This document shows, one piece after another, positions 19,103-27,715 of a stretch of DNA of 64,000 nucleotides (the stretch's first letter is position 1; each line of letters opens with the position of its first letter). The position numbers and the translations under genes were made by a program. The stretch is taken from contig NZ_FMZQ01000014.1 in the NCBI RefSeq assembly GCF_900102635.1, positions 42,558-106,557 on the forward strand. The letters are read 5' to 3'. Source of the DNA: Ectopseudomonas chengduensis (GTDB lineage Bacteria; Pseudomonadota; Gammaproteobacteria; Pseudomonadales; Pseudomonadaceae). A model generated the notes under the pieces. The model was not told the DNA's origin. It did no database searches and saw only the letters and a program-made list of their open reading frames with translations.

Positions 19103-19624
19103 TCAATCGCCCACACGCAAGCTGAGGCGCGCAGTCACGCGGTTTTCCTCGGCGCGGTCCAGCCCTGCTTCCTCGATGCGCACGCCCTGCCCCTCCAACG
19201 TCTGAATCCAGCGCAGCAACTGGGCGAATGCCACTGGCTGCAGGTTGACCTGCACCGCGCCAAAGCCCTCGGTATCCAGACGTTCGATCACCAGGCCCTG
19301 CTCGGCCGCACTTGCCGTGACCACCCCCTGCAGACGCGCCGGGTCGAGGCTGGCGCGTGGCTGTAGCTCGCGCCCCTGCACCTGTGGCGCACGGCTCTGC
19401 ATATAGGCGTACAGGGCGCGCTGCTCTTCGAACGCGGCACGCGCGGCCTGAGCCTGACGCTGCACCGGTTGCCACAACGCCAGATAGAACAGCACCAACA
19501 GCAGGAAAACGCTCAGCGCCACGAGTGCCAGACGATCACGTGCCGGCAGCGTTTGCCAGCGTTGCGCCAGCGGTGAGCGCTGCCAGTGCAGTTGCACACT
19601 TTCGCTCAAACCCGTCCTCGACAT
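19103..19624 (-). CDS. xcpZ: Type II secretion system protein M (XcpZ/GspM)
   Basis: Inner-membrane assembly-platform component that partners XcpY. The 173-residue protein has a short cytoplasmic N-terminus, one transmembrane helix (LALVALSVFLLLVLFYLAL, about residues 35-53) and a periplasmic ferredoxin-like domain. The ATG at 19624 is preferred over two ATGs at 19630 and 19633, because the AGGAGG ribosome site directly abuts those but is nine bases from this one. It is the last gene of the xcpR-Z operon. Confidence 0.92.
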   Translation of the reverse strand: MSRTGLSESVQLHWQRSPLAQRWQTLPARDRLALVALSVFLLLVLFYLALWQPVQRQAQAARAAFEEQRALYAYMQSRAPQVQGRELQPRASLDPARLQGVVTASAAEQGLVIERLDTEGFGAVQVNLQPVAFAQLLRWIQTLEGQGVRIEEAGLDRAEENRVTARLSLRVGD

Positions 19625-19629
19625 GCCCA

Positions 19630-20769
19630 TCATCCTCCTATCACCACGCGTGCACTGACGCCCTCGGCTTCACGGCTGGCCGAGCCCATCTGCACCGACA
19701 GGCCGGATTCCTCCAGACGCTCACGCAAACGCTCCAGCTCGGCAAAACCCGGCGCCTGCAATTGCAAAGACAGATCGCCACGGGTCGCGCTGTAATCGAG
19801 CTGATTGACCTGCACCAGCGCTGCGCCATCGGCCTGCAGCGCCGCCGCTACTTCGGCCAGCAGGCCCAGCACCGGGCTATCGCCGCCCGTGGACTGCGCC
19901 AGATGTTGATCGAACTGCGCCCGCAGGTTGATCAGCTTGCTGTCCTGAGGAAACAACTCACGGTACAGCGCCTCGCTGGACGCGGCATAAGCATCGGCTT
20001 CGCGCTGCAGGTACCAGCCCTGCGCGAAATTGAAACCCCACTGCAGCACGAGGCACAGTGCCAACACCCCCACCAGCGGGCGCCAACGCCGCCAACTGTG
20101 GCCACTCTGGCGCAGGGCGAACTCCCCCTGAGCCAGATCGACACCGTTGCCCTGAAGCACCAGCCATTGATGCGCGTCCTCCAGCAGATGCACCTCATCC
20201 ACCGGCTCGGGCAGCACCTGCCCAGCTGGCGCACTGGCGATGCATGGCGATGGGCAACGACCTGCCAGCGCTGGCCAGTCCTCAGTCTGCAAAGCCAGGC
20301 GCCAGGGCACCTCGCCACCGAGCAACCAGCGCGACTGTAACCAGAGCAGCTGACTGCCCTGGCGTGGCAGCAGATCGGCATCGACGCGAATCGCCTGCGG
20401 CGGTTGCGCCGCGCACAGAGCCAGGCGCTCGCGCAGCCAGCTGGCGCGCAGCGCATAGACGCGGTGACGGCCATCGGCCAGTTGCTCACCCAGCGCCAGG
20501 TGCATCAACTCGACCTCTTCAGCCAGCAGTTCCTCCACCGCGAACGGCAGCGCCTGGCGCATCCAGCGCGCCTTCTGCGTCGGCAGTTGCACAGCGCAGG
20601 CGGTGACCGCCTCAACCGGCAGCACCAGCTCCCAGTGTGCCGGCAAATCGGCCAATGCCTCGGCCAGGCTCAAGGCGCGACTGTCATCCGCCGTAACGCG
20701 CTGCACGGGTAGATCCGCTGAGAGCACGTGGCACGCCTCAGGCGGCAGAAAAATCCATAACGGGTTCAT
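19630..20769 (-). CDS. xcpY: Type II secretion system protein L (XcpY/GspL)
   Basis: Bitopic inner-membrane protein that links the XcpR ATPase to the pseudopilus platform. It has 379 residues: an actin-like cytoplasmic domain (about 1-235), a membrane helix around 245-265 (WRPLVGVLALCLVLQWGFNF) and a periplasmic ferredoxin-like domain. It overlaps xcpX upstream by four bases (ATGA), indicating translational coupling within the operon. Confidence 0.93.
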   Translation of the reverse strand: MNPLWIFLPPEACHVLSADLPVQRVTADDSRALSLAEALADLPAHWELVLPVEAVTACAVQLPTQKARWMRQALPFAVEELLAEEVELMHLALGEQLADGRHRVYALRASWLRERLALCAAQPPQAIRVDADLLPRQGSQLLWLQSRWLLGGEVPWRLALQTEDWPALAGRCPSPCIASAPAGQVLPEPVDEVHLLEDAHQWLVLQGNGVDLAQGEFALRQSGHSWRRWRPLVGVLALCLVLQWGFNFAQGWYLQREADAYAASSEALYRELFPQDSKLINLRAQFDQHLAQSTGGDSPVLGLLAEVAAALQADGAALVQVNQLDYSATRGDLSLQLQAPGFAELERLRERLEESGLSVQMGSASREAEGVSARVVIGG

Positions 20770-21737
20770 TCTTGTTCTTCCTCGATGGGCCGTGGCGGCA
20801 TACCGCCCTGCCCCAGATCACGCGCCAGGACACTGACCTGGCCATCATTGCTGCGCTGCAGCAGGCTACGCAATACCACCCGGCGTTCACCCAGGCTCAC
20901 CTCGCTGAACACCTCGAAATACTGGCTGCCGACCGCCAGCCCCTGTACCACCTGTTCGCCCAACCCGGCGAGCGCAGGCTGAGCAGCGAACGCGGCCGGG
21001 CTTAGATACCCCTCGTCACCACGCCCGGCGATCAATGCCAGGGCCGCATCCGGCGTCAATCCATCGGACAGGCTGGAGAGCACCATCGCGCTGGCGGTGT
21101 TGACGTTAAGCAACGCCTCGCTCGGCAGCGCACTGACGAAAGGCCGCAGGCGGCGATAGTCGGCCTCCTCCATCTCCAGCAGCAGGCGCAGTTCAGACAC
21201 GTCGGTGATCTCGCGATTGGCCGTGCGATAAGGCGGTATCGCCAGCAGGTACTGGCCGTCCTCGGCGCCATTGCCTCCCTGCAACTCACTGTCGCTATCG
21301 AGCCAGTCCAGCAAGCGCTCGGCATAGGGTTTATCGATGCCCAGACGCAACAGCAGGCGGCGCAGGCGCAGCACCGCCAGCTCGTTGGGCCGCCCCTGGC
21401 GCACCAGGCTGTTGAGGTTGAAGCGGCCGTTGGGGTCGACGATGCGTACCCGTAGCTCGCCGCCCTCATCCAGCGGGAACGTCAGCGGCCTGGCCCAAGG
21501 TTCCAGCAGGTGATCAACCGGCTGACGTGGATCGCCACGGCGCAAGTCGCGCTCGAGCATCGCCTTAGCCAGCGTCTCGCCCCCCAGGGCGTAGTGCCAG
21601 GCCTGGGTCACGTGCAACTGGTTGGCGCTGCTGCGAATCGACAGTTGCTGACGGGCGATCAGCCCGGCGCAGACCACCGTGACCACGGCGACCACCAGCA
21701 GCACGGTGATCAACGCCACCCCATTCTGCCGCTTCAT
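20766..21737 (-). CDS. xcpX: Type II secretion minor pseudopilin K (XcpX/GspK)
   Basis: Large minor pseudopilin that caps the pseudopilus tip with XcpV and XcpW. The 323-residue protein has the prepilin leader MKRQNG followed by VALITVLLVVAVVTVVCAGL. GspK proteins lack the conserved Glu+5 after the cleavage site, and here +5 is Thr. The rest is the GspK alpha domain (ADYRRLRPFVSALP) and pilin-like body. It overlaps both xcpW and xcpY by four bases. Confidence 0.94.
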   Translation of the reverse strand: MKRQNGVALITVLLVVAVVTVVCAGLIARQQLSIRSSANQLHVTQAWHYALGGETLAKAMLERDLRRGDPRQPVDHLLEPWARPLTFPLDEGGELRVRIVDPNGRFNLNSLVRQGRPNELAVLRLRRLLLRLGIDKPYAERLLDWLDSDSELQGGNGAEDGQYLLAIPPYRTANREITDVSELRLLLEMEEADYRRLRPFVSALPSEALLNVNTASAMVLSSLSDGLTPDAALALIAGRGDEGYLSPAAFAAQPALAGLGEQVVQGLAVGSQYFEVFSEVSLGERRVVLRSLLQRSNDGQVSVLARDLGQGGMPPRPIEEEQE

Positions 21738-22408
21738 GACTGCGGCACCTCGTTAGAATCCGCTGGCGGCACGCCGGCAGCGTTCTGCGCCGGCAGATCG
21801 GGCAGGCGCAGCAGACGGCGCAGTTCGCCATAGCGGCGATGCTGCAGGCGCAGTTCCACAGCGCGCGGCAGCTCGGTGAGCAAACCGTCGCCAGAGGCAT
21901 TGGCTGGTGGCCAGTCAGGCTGCCACTGCCCGTCCTTGTCCAGATAACGCAGGCTCAATGACTCGACACCATCGAGCGCCTGCTGGATCTGCGGCGTGCT
22001 GTCCTGCGCGCGATCCAGCACGCGCCAGTAACGCCGCTGCCACTGCTCGCCACTGAGCTGCCAACGCACCCGCTGTACCTCGGCACGCGGTTGGCCGAGT
22101 GGGTTGCGCCAGCCGACGCGACTCAGCTCCAGCGCCGTGGCATCAGCCAGATCGCCGTGCAACGCTGGCTGGGCATCACCGAAAGCATCGCGAATCGGCC
22201 GTACCGTCACCTGACGCAGATCACGCTCGAAGGCTGACAGGGCGCGGGTCAACTCGCGCAACTGACGCTCGTGCTCGCGGGTGACGGCATCGGCGCTGAG
22301 CACGCTGTCGAGCATGCGGTAGGTGGCCAACCCCAGCAGGGCGAAGATGGCGATGGCGATCAGCAGCTCCAGCAGAGTGAAGCCGCGCTGAGCGCTCCAA
22401 CACATCAT
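21734..22408 (-). CDS. xcpW: Type II secretion minor pseudopilin J (XcpW/GspJ)
   Basis: Minor pseudopilin of the tip complex, 224 residues. The leader MMCWSAQRG precedes FTLLELLIAIAIFALLGLA, with Glu at +5. There are two adjacent ATG codons (22408, 22405). The gap to xcpV is 188 bp, unusual for this tight operon, and is filled by two palindromic repeats plus a diverged copy of the xcpV 3' end. The frame is open through the repeats, but that stretch is not pseudopilin sequence. Confidence 0.93.
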   Translation of the reverse strand: MMCWSAQRGFTLLELLIAIAIFALLGLATYRMLDSVLSADAVTREHERQLRELTRALSAFERDLRQVTVRPIRDAFGDAQPALHGDLADATALELSRVGWRNPLGQPRAEVQRVRWQLSGEQWQRRYWRVLDRAQDSTPQIQQALDGVESLSLRYLDKDGQWQPDWPPANASGDGLLTELPRAVELRLQHRRYGELRRLLRLPDLPAQNAAGVPPADSNEVPQS

Positions 22409-22440
22409 GGAGCCCCCAGAAAGCCGCTGAGGGTCACCAG
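22406..22440 (-). repeat. Diverged duplicate of the xcpV 3' end
   Basis: This 35-bp segment matches 22601-22635 (the end of xcpV) at 27 of 35 positions. Read on the minus strand it encodes LVTLSGFLGAP followed by a TGA that overlaps the xcpW start ATGATG. It therefore looks like the original xcpV terminus, displaced when repeats inserted. Confidence 0.65.
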
Positions 22441-22443
22441 TTG

Positions 22444-22584
22444 GTAGGGTGGGCTTTAGCCCACCAAGGCTGGCCGCTGTTGGTGGGCTGAAGCGGAGCG
22501 CCGCCCGGCCCATCCTACGGGCTGGAGCGAGCGTCGCGAGCGAAATGGCGTCGCCACGGATTCGCGAGCAGAGCTCGCTCCTAC
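22444..22584. repeat. Two palindromic repeats between xcpV and xcpW
   Basis: 22444-22518 is a GTAGGGTGGGC-family element with internal inverted repeats (GGTGGGCTGAAGCGGAGCG centre). 22520-22584 is a GGAGCGAG...CTCGCTCCTAC element of the GTAGGAGCGAGCTCTGC family. They lie in tandem inside the operon and must be transcribed with it. Confidence 0.8.
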
Positions 22585-22596
22585 GAGGGAGGCAGG

Positions 22597-22983
22597 TCAC
22601 TGTGGCGCCCCCAGGAAACCGCTGAGCGTGACCTGCGCCCGCTCACGCAGATCGCCCCTGGCGCCCCGCTCCTCGGCGGCAACCCACAGCGTCACGCGGC
22701 GCATGGCCGGCTCGCTGGTGGCCTGAATTTCGCTCTGCCACAACCAGCGACGGCCGGCGAACTCCACCTGGCCCTGGTCGCGGCCATCAGCCGGTGGCGT
22801 GTCGGCCAGTTGCAGCTCGGTCAGTCGGTTGTCCGCCACCCACATGGCCAGGGTCTTGTTCTCAAGCTGGCTGGCCGTGCGCACGCTGCGTGCGCTGGCA
22901 GTCAGCACGCTGGCGGCAATCAGGGCGAAGATGGCCAGGGCCACCAGCACTTCGAGCAGGGTAAAGCCGCGCGCTGATCTCAT
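22597..22983 (-). CDS. xcpV: Type II secretion minor pseudopilin I (XcpV/GspI)
   Basis: Minor pseudopilin that nucleates the pseudopilus tip, 128 residues. The leader MRSARG is followed by FTLLEVLVALAIFALIAASV with Glu at +5. Its ATG overlaps the xcpU stop. The C-terminus reads VTLSGFLGAPQ, and a second version of this ending lies beside xcpW, so the annotated terminus probably arose by local duplication. Confidence 0.93.
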   Translation of the reverse strand: MRSARGFTLLEVLVALAIFALIAASVLTASARSVRTASQLENKTLAMWVADNRLTELQLADTPPADGRDQGQVEFAGRRWLWQSEIQATSEPAMRRVTLWVAAEERGARGDLRERAQVTLSGFLGAPQ

Positions 22984-23543
22984 CTGGCGCGCCCCGTGCC
23001 CAGCTCCTCGACACGCGGCAGACCGAAGCCATCGCTGGACAGTTGCAGACGCAGGCCGTCACGACGGCGTTCGGCGATACGCAGGCGAAACGGCGTCAGC
23101 TCGCCACTGGAAAGGATCAGCAACTGCGGTGCATCAGCACTGGCCTCGCCCCCGAGAGTCAAGGCCTCGCCTTCCACTTCGCCCTCCACCTCAAGCGTCA
23201 CTTCGGCCCACTCCGGCAGGCGATGAGCCTGACGATCCAGCGCCTGCCATTCGTCGCGCTGCGGGTCGTAGCGCAGCACCCGGTAACCCTCGCGGGTAAA
23301 GCTCAAGCCATATTCGCGATTGTCCAGCACCGCCTCGTCGACCAGCACACCGATCAACCCACCCAGGCGCTCGGCCTCGCTGCGCAATTCGCGCGCCGGT
23401 CCGGCGATACCGGTGCTGAACACCGCCAGACCGATCAGGCTGCCGAGAATGACCAGCACCACCAGCAGTTCGATCAGGGTGAAGCCGCGCTGCGCCTTCA
23501 ACGTAGGAGCGAGCTCTGCTCGCGAAGTTTTTCTACGACGCAT
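22980..23543 (-). CDS. xcpU: Type II secretion minor pseudopilin H (XcpU/GspH)
   Basis: Minor pseudopilin with KAQRG preceding FTLIELLVVLVILGSLIGL (Glu at +5) and a beta-rich body. The start is uncertain. The ATG at 23543 gives 187 residues but places translated REP sequence in a 20-residue leader. An in-frame TTG at 23501 gives 173 residues with a normal six-residue leader, matching the family length of about 172. Neither has a clear ribosome site, because a palindromic repeat sits exactly where the original one should be. The 3' end overlaps xcpV by four bases. Confidence 0.88.
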   Translation of the reverse strand: MRRRKTSRAELAPTLKAQRGFTLIELLVVLVILGSLIGLAVFSTGIAGPARELRSEAERLGGLIGVLVDEAVLDNREYGLSFTREGYRVLRYDPQRDEWQALDRQAHRLPEWAEVTLEVEGEVEGEALTLGGEASADAPQLLILSSGELTPFRLRIAERRRDGLRLQLSSDGFGLPRVEELGTGRAR

Positions 23544-23569
23544 GCTTCGCTCGCGACACTCGCTCCTAC
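23503..23569. repeat. REP-type palindrome at the xcpU start
   Basis: GTAGGAGCGAGCTCTGCTCG at the left and GCTCGCGACACTCGCTCCTAC at the right form an imperfect palindrome of the same family as 14269-14336. It fills the gap between xcpT and xcpU and touches the first xcpU codons. Confidence 0.82.
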
Positions 23570-23592
23570 AGGCGAACGACGGCATGGTCGAG

Positions 23593-24018
23593 TCAGAGAT
23601 CCCAGTTGCCGATATCGGCGTTCAGGTCACTGCCACCCTGCTTGCCGTCGGCGCCAAGCGAATACAGATCGAATGCGCCCTTGGTGCCGGGAGCCAGGTA
23701 TTGATAGGGGTTGCCCCAGGGGTCGATGGGCAGGCGCTTGAGGTAGCCGTCCTTGTTCCAGTTCTTCGCTTGTGGGTTACCGCTCGGCTTGCTCACCAGC
23801 GCCTCCAGGCCCTGCTGGGTGCTGGGGTAGTTGTGGTTGTCGAGCTTGTACATGTCCAGCGCGGCGCCGATGGCGCGAATGTCGTTTTGCGCAGCGGTGA
23901 CCTTGGCCTGATCGGGCCGACTCATCACCTGCGGCACCACCAGTGCCGCCAGAATGCCCAGAATCACCACCACGACCATGATTTCGATGAGCGTGAAGCC
24001 CGCCTGAGATTTTCTCAC
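23593..24018 (-). CDS. xcpT: Type II secretion major pseudopilin G (XcpT/GspG)
   Basis: Main building block of the periplasmic pseudopilus. The 141-residue prepilin has the leader MRKSQAG and the core FTLIEIMVVVVILGILAALV, with Glu at +5. It also has the family's C-terminal calcium-binding loop region (DLYSLGADGKQGGSDLNADI). The start is GTG at 24018, three bases past the xcpS stop, with GGTGGG upstream. It is processed and N-methylated by the prepilin peptidase, which is not in this window. Confidence 0.95.
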   Translation of the reverse strand: MRKSQAGFTLIEIMVVVVILGILAALVVPQVMSRPDQAKVTAAQNDIRAIGAALDMYKLDNHNYPSTQQGLEALVSKPSGNPQAKNWNKDGYLKRLPIDPWGNPYQYLAPGTKGAFDLYSLGADGKQGGSDLNADIGNWDL

Positions 24019-24021
24019 CTG

Positions 24022-25239
24022 CTATCCCACCATTTGGTTCAAAGAAAGAATCGGCAGCAGGATGGCCAGTACGATCACCAGCACCACTGCCCCCATGAAT
24101 ACCAGCATGAACGGCTCGAACAAGCCGACCAGCAGAGCGATCTGTGCACCGAGGTCGCTCTCCTGATTCTTCGCCGTACGCGCCAGCATCTGATCCAGCT
24201 CGCCGGAGCGTTCGCCGCTGGCGATCATATGCAGCATCATCGGCGGGAACTGGCCGGTGGCCTCCAGCGAGCGGGTCAGGCTGCCACCTTCGCGCACCTT
24301 CTGCGCCGCTACCAGCACCTCGCCACGGATCACCCGGTTGCCGATCACCTCGCCAGCAATCGCCAGCGCCTCCACCAGCGGCACACCACTGCGGGTGAGG
24401 ATCGCCAGGGTCGAGGCAAAACGCGCGCAATCGGTGGCACGCCCCAGCCGTCCGACCAGCGGTATGCGCAGCAGAAATCGATGCCAGCGCAACCTGAACG
24501 CCTCGTCACGCAGGGCTGCGCGCAAGGCGACGACCGCCAGGATCAGCGCCACCAGGGCAACCAGCCCCCAGGCCTTGACCCAGTCGCTCAGGGCGATCAG
24601 CCCGCGTGTCAGCGCCGGCAGGGTCTGCCCCGAGTCGACGAATACCTTGACCACGTCCGGCACCACGTAGCCGAGCAGGAAGCCGACGATCAGCAAGGAC
24701 GCGCACATCAGGATCACCGGGTAGAGCAACGCCAGTTGCACCTTCTGCCGCGACTGCTGGCGCTGTTCGGTGTAGTCGGCCAATTGCTCCAGCACCGGGC
24801 CGAGGTGCCCGGCATGTTCCCCGGCCGCCACCGTGGCGCGGTACAACTCGGGGAAGGCGGCCGGAAATTCCTTCAGACTGCCGGCCAGGCTATGGCCCTC
24901 CAGCACGCGGGCGCGCACCGCCAGGAGCATGCTTTGGATACGCGAACTGGTGGATTGCGCCGCGGCGGCGCGTAGCGCTTCTTCGATGGGCAGCGCCGCC
25001 TGGATCAGCGTCGCCAGTTGGCGAGTGACCAGCGCCAGGTCGCGCGCCGACAGGCCACGTACAAAACCCAGGCGTGCCTGCCCACTGTCCTGCTCGCGGC
25101 TGCGCGTGGCCTTGACCTCCAGCGGCGCCAGTTGGCGCTCGCGCAGCAGTTGACGCACCTGGCGCGCGCTATCGGCTTCCAGCACGCCTTTCTGCTGGCG
25201 GCCGCGCCCGTCGAGGGCGATATATTCAAAGGCAGCCAT
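24022..25239 (-). CDS. xcpS: Type II secretion inner-membrane platform protein F (XcpS/GspF)
   Basis: Polytopic platform protein that passes ATPase movement to the growing pseudopilus. It has 405 residues, the P. aeruginosa XcpS length, starting MAAFEYIALDGRGRQQKGVL. Two GspF domains (about 70-195 and 275-395) and three membrane segments are visible, the last near the C-terminus (VLVIVLAILLPILSLNQM). The ATG at 25239 has GGAG upstream; an in-frame TTG lies two codons earlier. A 108-bp gap with a repeat separates it from xcpR. Confidence 0.95.
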   Translation of the reverse strand: MAAFEYIALDGRGRQQKGVLEADSARQVRQLLRERQLAPLEVKATRSREQDSGQARLGFVRGLSARDLALVTRQLATLIQAALPIEEALRAAAAQSTSSRIQSMLLAVRARVLEGHSLAGSLKEFPAAFPELYRATVAAGEHAGHLGPVLEQLADYTEQRQQSRQKVQLALLYPVILMCASLLIVGFLLGYVVPDVVKVFVDSGQTLPALTRGLIALSDWVKAWGLVALVALILAVVALRAALRDEAFRLRWHRFLLRIPLVGRLGRATDCARFASTLAILTRSGVPLVEALAIAGEVIGNRVIRGEVLVAAQKVREGGSLTRSLEATGQFPPMMLHMIASGERSGELDQMLARTAKNQESDLGAQIALLVGLFEPFMLVFMGAVVLVIVLAILLPILSLNQMVG

Positions 25240-25263
25240 CGGCAAATCGCTCCGGTTGTTCCC

Positions 25264-25318
25264 GTAGAGGCGGCTTCAGCCGCGATCTGCGCCAACTCGC
25301 GCCCGAAGCCGCACCCAC
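25264..25318. repeat. Palindrome-like repeat between xcpR and xcpS
   Basis: GTAGAGGCGGCTTCAGCCGC followed by CGCGCCCGAAGCCGCACCCAC forms an imperfect inverted repeat resembling the other GTAG-bounded elements here. It fills most of the xcpR-xcpS gap. Confidence 0.55.
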
Positions 25319-25347
25319 AAGAGCCAATGCCAACATCCCACTTGCCA

Positions 25348-26835
25348 TCATTCCTCTCGCGTCACGCGCAGCACTTCCTCGACCGTGGTCACCCCTTCCA
25401 GCACCTTGCGCCGGCCATCGTCACGGATGCTCGGGCCCAGGGTGCGGGCGTGGCGGGTCATGTCCTGCTCGGAAGCGCGGCTGTGCACCAGAGTGCGCAT
25501 GGTTTCATCGAACACCACCAGTTCGTAGATGCCGGTACGCCCACGATAGCCCTGTTGATGACAATGGGCGCAACCACGGGCGTGGTAAAGCGTCGGCGGC
25601 GAACTGGCCGGCACACCGAGCAGCGCGCATTCGGCCTCATCGGCCGCATAGGGTTCCTTGCACGACGGACACAGCACCCGCACCAGACGCTGGGCCAGCA
25701 CGCCAAGCAGCGATGACGACAGCAAAAAGGGCTCCACGCCCATGTCCACCAGACGGGTAATGGCGCCAATGGCGCTGTTGGTGTGCAGCGTCGACAGCAC
25801 CAGGTGGCCGGTCAGCGAAGCCTGCACGGCGATCTCGGCAGTTTCCTTGTCGCGGATCTCGCCGACCATCACCACGTCCGGGTCCTGGCGCAGGATGGCG
25901 CGCAGACCGCGGGCGAAGGTCATGTCCACCTTGGTATTGACCTGGGTCTGGCCGATGCCTTCGAGGTGGTATTCGATGGGGTCCTCGACGGTGAGGATGT
26001 TGCGCGTATGGTCGTTGAGGCTGACCAGGCTGGCGTAAAGCGTGGTGGTCTTGCCCGAGCCGGTGGGGCCGGTGACCAGCAGGATGCCGTGCGGCTTGCG
26101 CACCGTCTCTTCCATGAGCTTGCGGTCCTCGGCGCGCATGCCCAGGTGCTGCAGAGACAGGCGCCCGGCCTGCTTGTCGAGCAGGCGCAGCACCACCCGC
26201 TCACCATTGGCCGAGGGCAATGTGGACACGCGAATGTCCACCTCGCGCCCGCCGACCTTGAGCGAGATGCGCCCGTCCTGCGGCACGCGCTTCTCGGCGA
26301 TGTCCAGCCGCGCCATGACCTTCACCCGCGAGACCAGCAGCGCCGCCAGCTCGCGCTTGGGCTCGAGCACCTCACGGAGGATGCCATCGACGCGAAAGCG
26401 CACCACCAGGCGCTTCTCGAAGGTTTCCAGGTGAATGTCGGAGGCGTTTTCCTTGATCGCTTCACCCAGGATGGCGTTGATCAGGCGGATGATCGGCGCA
26501 TCGTCCTCCTGCTCCAGCAGGTCTTCGGTTTCCGGCACCTGATCGGCGAGCGAGGCCAGATCGAAACTGCCGCCGATGTCCTCGGCCAATTGCATGGAAG
26601 CGGAATCGTGTTGATAGGCCGCACCCAGCACCTGGGCGAACTCAGGCGCACTCAACACCTGCAGCGGCAGGCGGCGCCCGGCGAAGCGCTGCGCCTCGGC
26701 CAGCGCCACCGGGTCACAATCGGCGCGATGGGCCAGGCTGGCGCGCTCATCCTGCATGACGAACACCACACCGTGACGCTTGGCAAAGCTGAAGGGCAGA
26801 CGGCGCAGCGGAATTTCGAGCAACGAAGTGTTCAT
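25348..26835 (-). CDS. xcpR: Type II secretion ATPase E (XcpR/GspE)
   Basis: Cytoplasmic hexameric ATPase that drives pseudopilus assembly. The 495-residue protein has an N-terminal XcpY-binding domain, Walker A TGPTGSGKTTT (about 255-265), an Asp box, Walker B in QDPDVVMVGEIRDKETAE, a His box (STLHTNSAIGA), and a tetracysteine zinc site (LCPSC ... CAHC, about 396-440). It is the first gene of the xcpRSTUVWXYZ operon and divergent from xcpPQ across a 228-bp intergenic region in which I recognise no specific operator. Confidence 0.96.
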   Translation of the reverse strand: MNTSLLEIPLRRLPFSFAKRHGVVFVMQDERASLAHRADCDPVALAEAQRFAGRRLPLQVLSAPEFAQVLGAAYQHDSASMQLAEDIGGSFDLASLADQVPETEDLLEQEDDAPIIRLINAILGEAIKENASDIHLETFEKRLVVRFRVDGILREVLEPKRELAALLVSRVKVMARLDIAEKRVPQDGRISLKVGGREVDIRVSTLPSANGERVVLRLLDKQAGRLSLQHLGMRAEDRKLMEETVRKPHGILLVTGPTGSGKTTTLYASLVSLNDHTRNILTVEDPIEYHLEGIGQTQVNTKVDMTFARGLRAILRQDPDVVMVGEIRDKETAEIAVQASLTGHLVLSTLHTNSAIGAITRLVDMGVEPFLLSSSLLGVLAQRLVRVLCPSCKEPYAADEAECALLGVPASSPPTLYHARGCAHCHQQGYRGRTGIYELVVFDETMRTLVHSRASEQDMTRHARTLGPSIRDDGRRKVLEGVTTVEEVLRVTREE

Positions 26836-27063
26836 GCGTGGCCTTAGAACAGAACCTTATTCGGGTAGCACAGCCTAATCTGGCTATTTGACCCAATGGC
26901 TACCTCTAGGACGGTCTTTTTGTGCGTTTATTCAACTATCTTTAACACATCGTCTGTAACTGTACACCCACCCTATTTGGGGGATGCCAACCTCGCGCAG
27001 GCTGCTATGATCAGCGCGCGACGCCCAGCACATAAGAAGAACTAGACTGTCGTTTGCGGAGTA

Positions 27064-27711
27064 ATGCTTTTGCCCACCTCGGCCCTTTCCCAGCGGATCA
27101 AGGACAATGCCCCGAGCCTGATCGGTATGCTCGTGCTGATCGCCCTGAGCGTGAGTCTGGCCTGGCAGAGTGCCGAATTGCTGCGCCTGGTGCGCGGCCC
27201 CGTGCAGCAACCGCTCAGTCAGACTGCGCCAAATCTGCAACAGCGCGCACAGGCGCCCATCGCCCAGTTGTTCGGCAGCCCGCGCGAGGCCGACAGCGGC
27301 CCGCCACCGGCCACCAACCTGCAACTGACCCTGCTCGGCAGCTTCGTTCACAGTGACCCGCAACGCTCCAGCGCGGTGGTTCAGCGCCAGGGCCAGAGCG
27401 CCCAGCGTTACACCGTCGGCATGGAGGTGGACAGCGGCGTGCGCCTGGATGCCGTCTATGCCGACCGCGTCGAACTGCTGCGCAACGGCCGCCGCGAAAG
27501 CCTGGCCTTCCCTCGTCAGCAGAGTGGCCAGTACAGCGTCTATACGCCAGCGGAAGAAACGATCAACGACCCCGTCGAACAACTCGATCAACTCGACCAG
27601 AACAACCTCGAACAACTGCGCCAGCGCATGCAAGACCTGCGCGAACAGATGGAAGCCTCTGGCACCCTGCCAGAGGAAACGCCCGCCGATCAGCTCATGG
27701 AAAGCGACTGA
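27064..27711 (+). CDS. xcpP: Type II secretion protein C (XcpP/GspC)
   Basis: Inner-membrane protein that bridges the platform and the outer-membrane secretin. The 215-residue protein has an N-terminal membrane helix (SLIGMLVLIALSVSLAW, about 19-36) and the periplasmic homology region (LQLTLLGSFVHSDPQRSSAV ... DAVYADRVELLRNGRRESL). The C-terminus is a coiled-coil-like acidic stretch rich in Gln/Leu rather than a PDZ domain, as in XcpP. It overlaps nothing and is four bases upstream of xcpQ. Confidence 0.92.
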   Translation: MLLPTSALSQRIKDNAPSLIGMLVLIALSVSLAWQSAELLRLVRGPVQQPLSQTAPNLQQRAQAPIAQLFGSPREADSGPPPATNLQLTLLGSFVHSDPQRSSAVVQRQGQSAQRYTVGMEVDSGVRLDAVYADRVELLRNGRRESLAFPRQQSGQYSVYTPAEETINDPVEQLDQLDQNNLEQLRQRMQDLREQMEASGTLPEETPADQLMESD

Positions 27712-27715
27712 ACCG

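Noticed and set aside
22409..22600. N-terminal extension of xcpW through the repeats
   Set aside because: The added residues are encoded by palindromic repeats and precede the prepilin leader by 60 residues; the leader needs to be near the N-terminus.
26836..27063. Quorum-sensing (lux-type) box between xcpR and xcpP
   Set aside because: I looked for a CT-N12-AG dyad because xcp genes of P. aeruginosa are quorum-regulated, but found no convincing palindrome.
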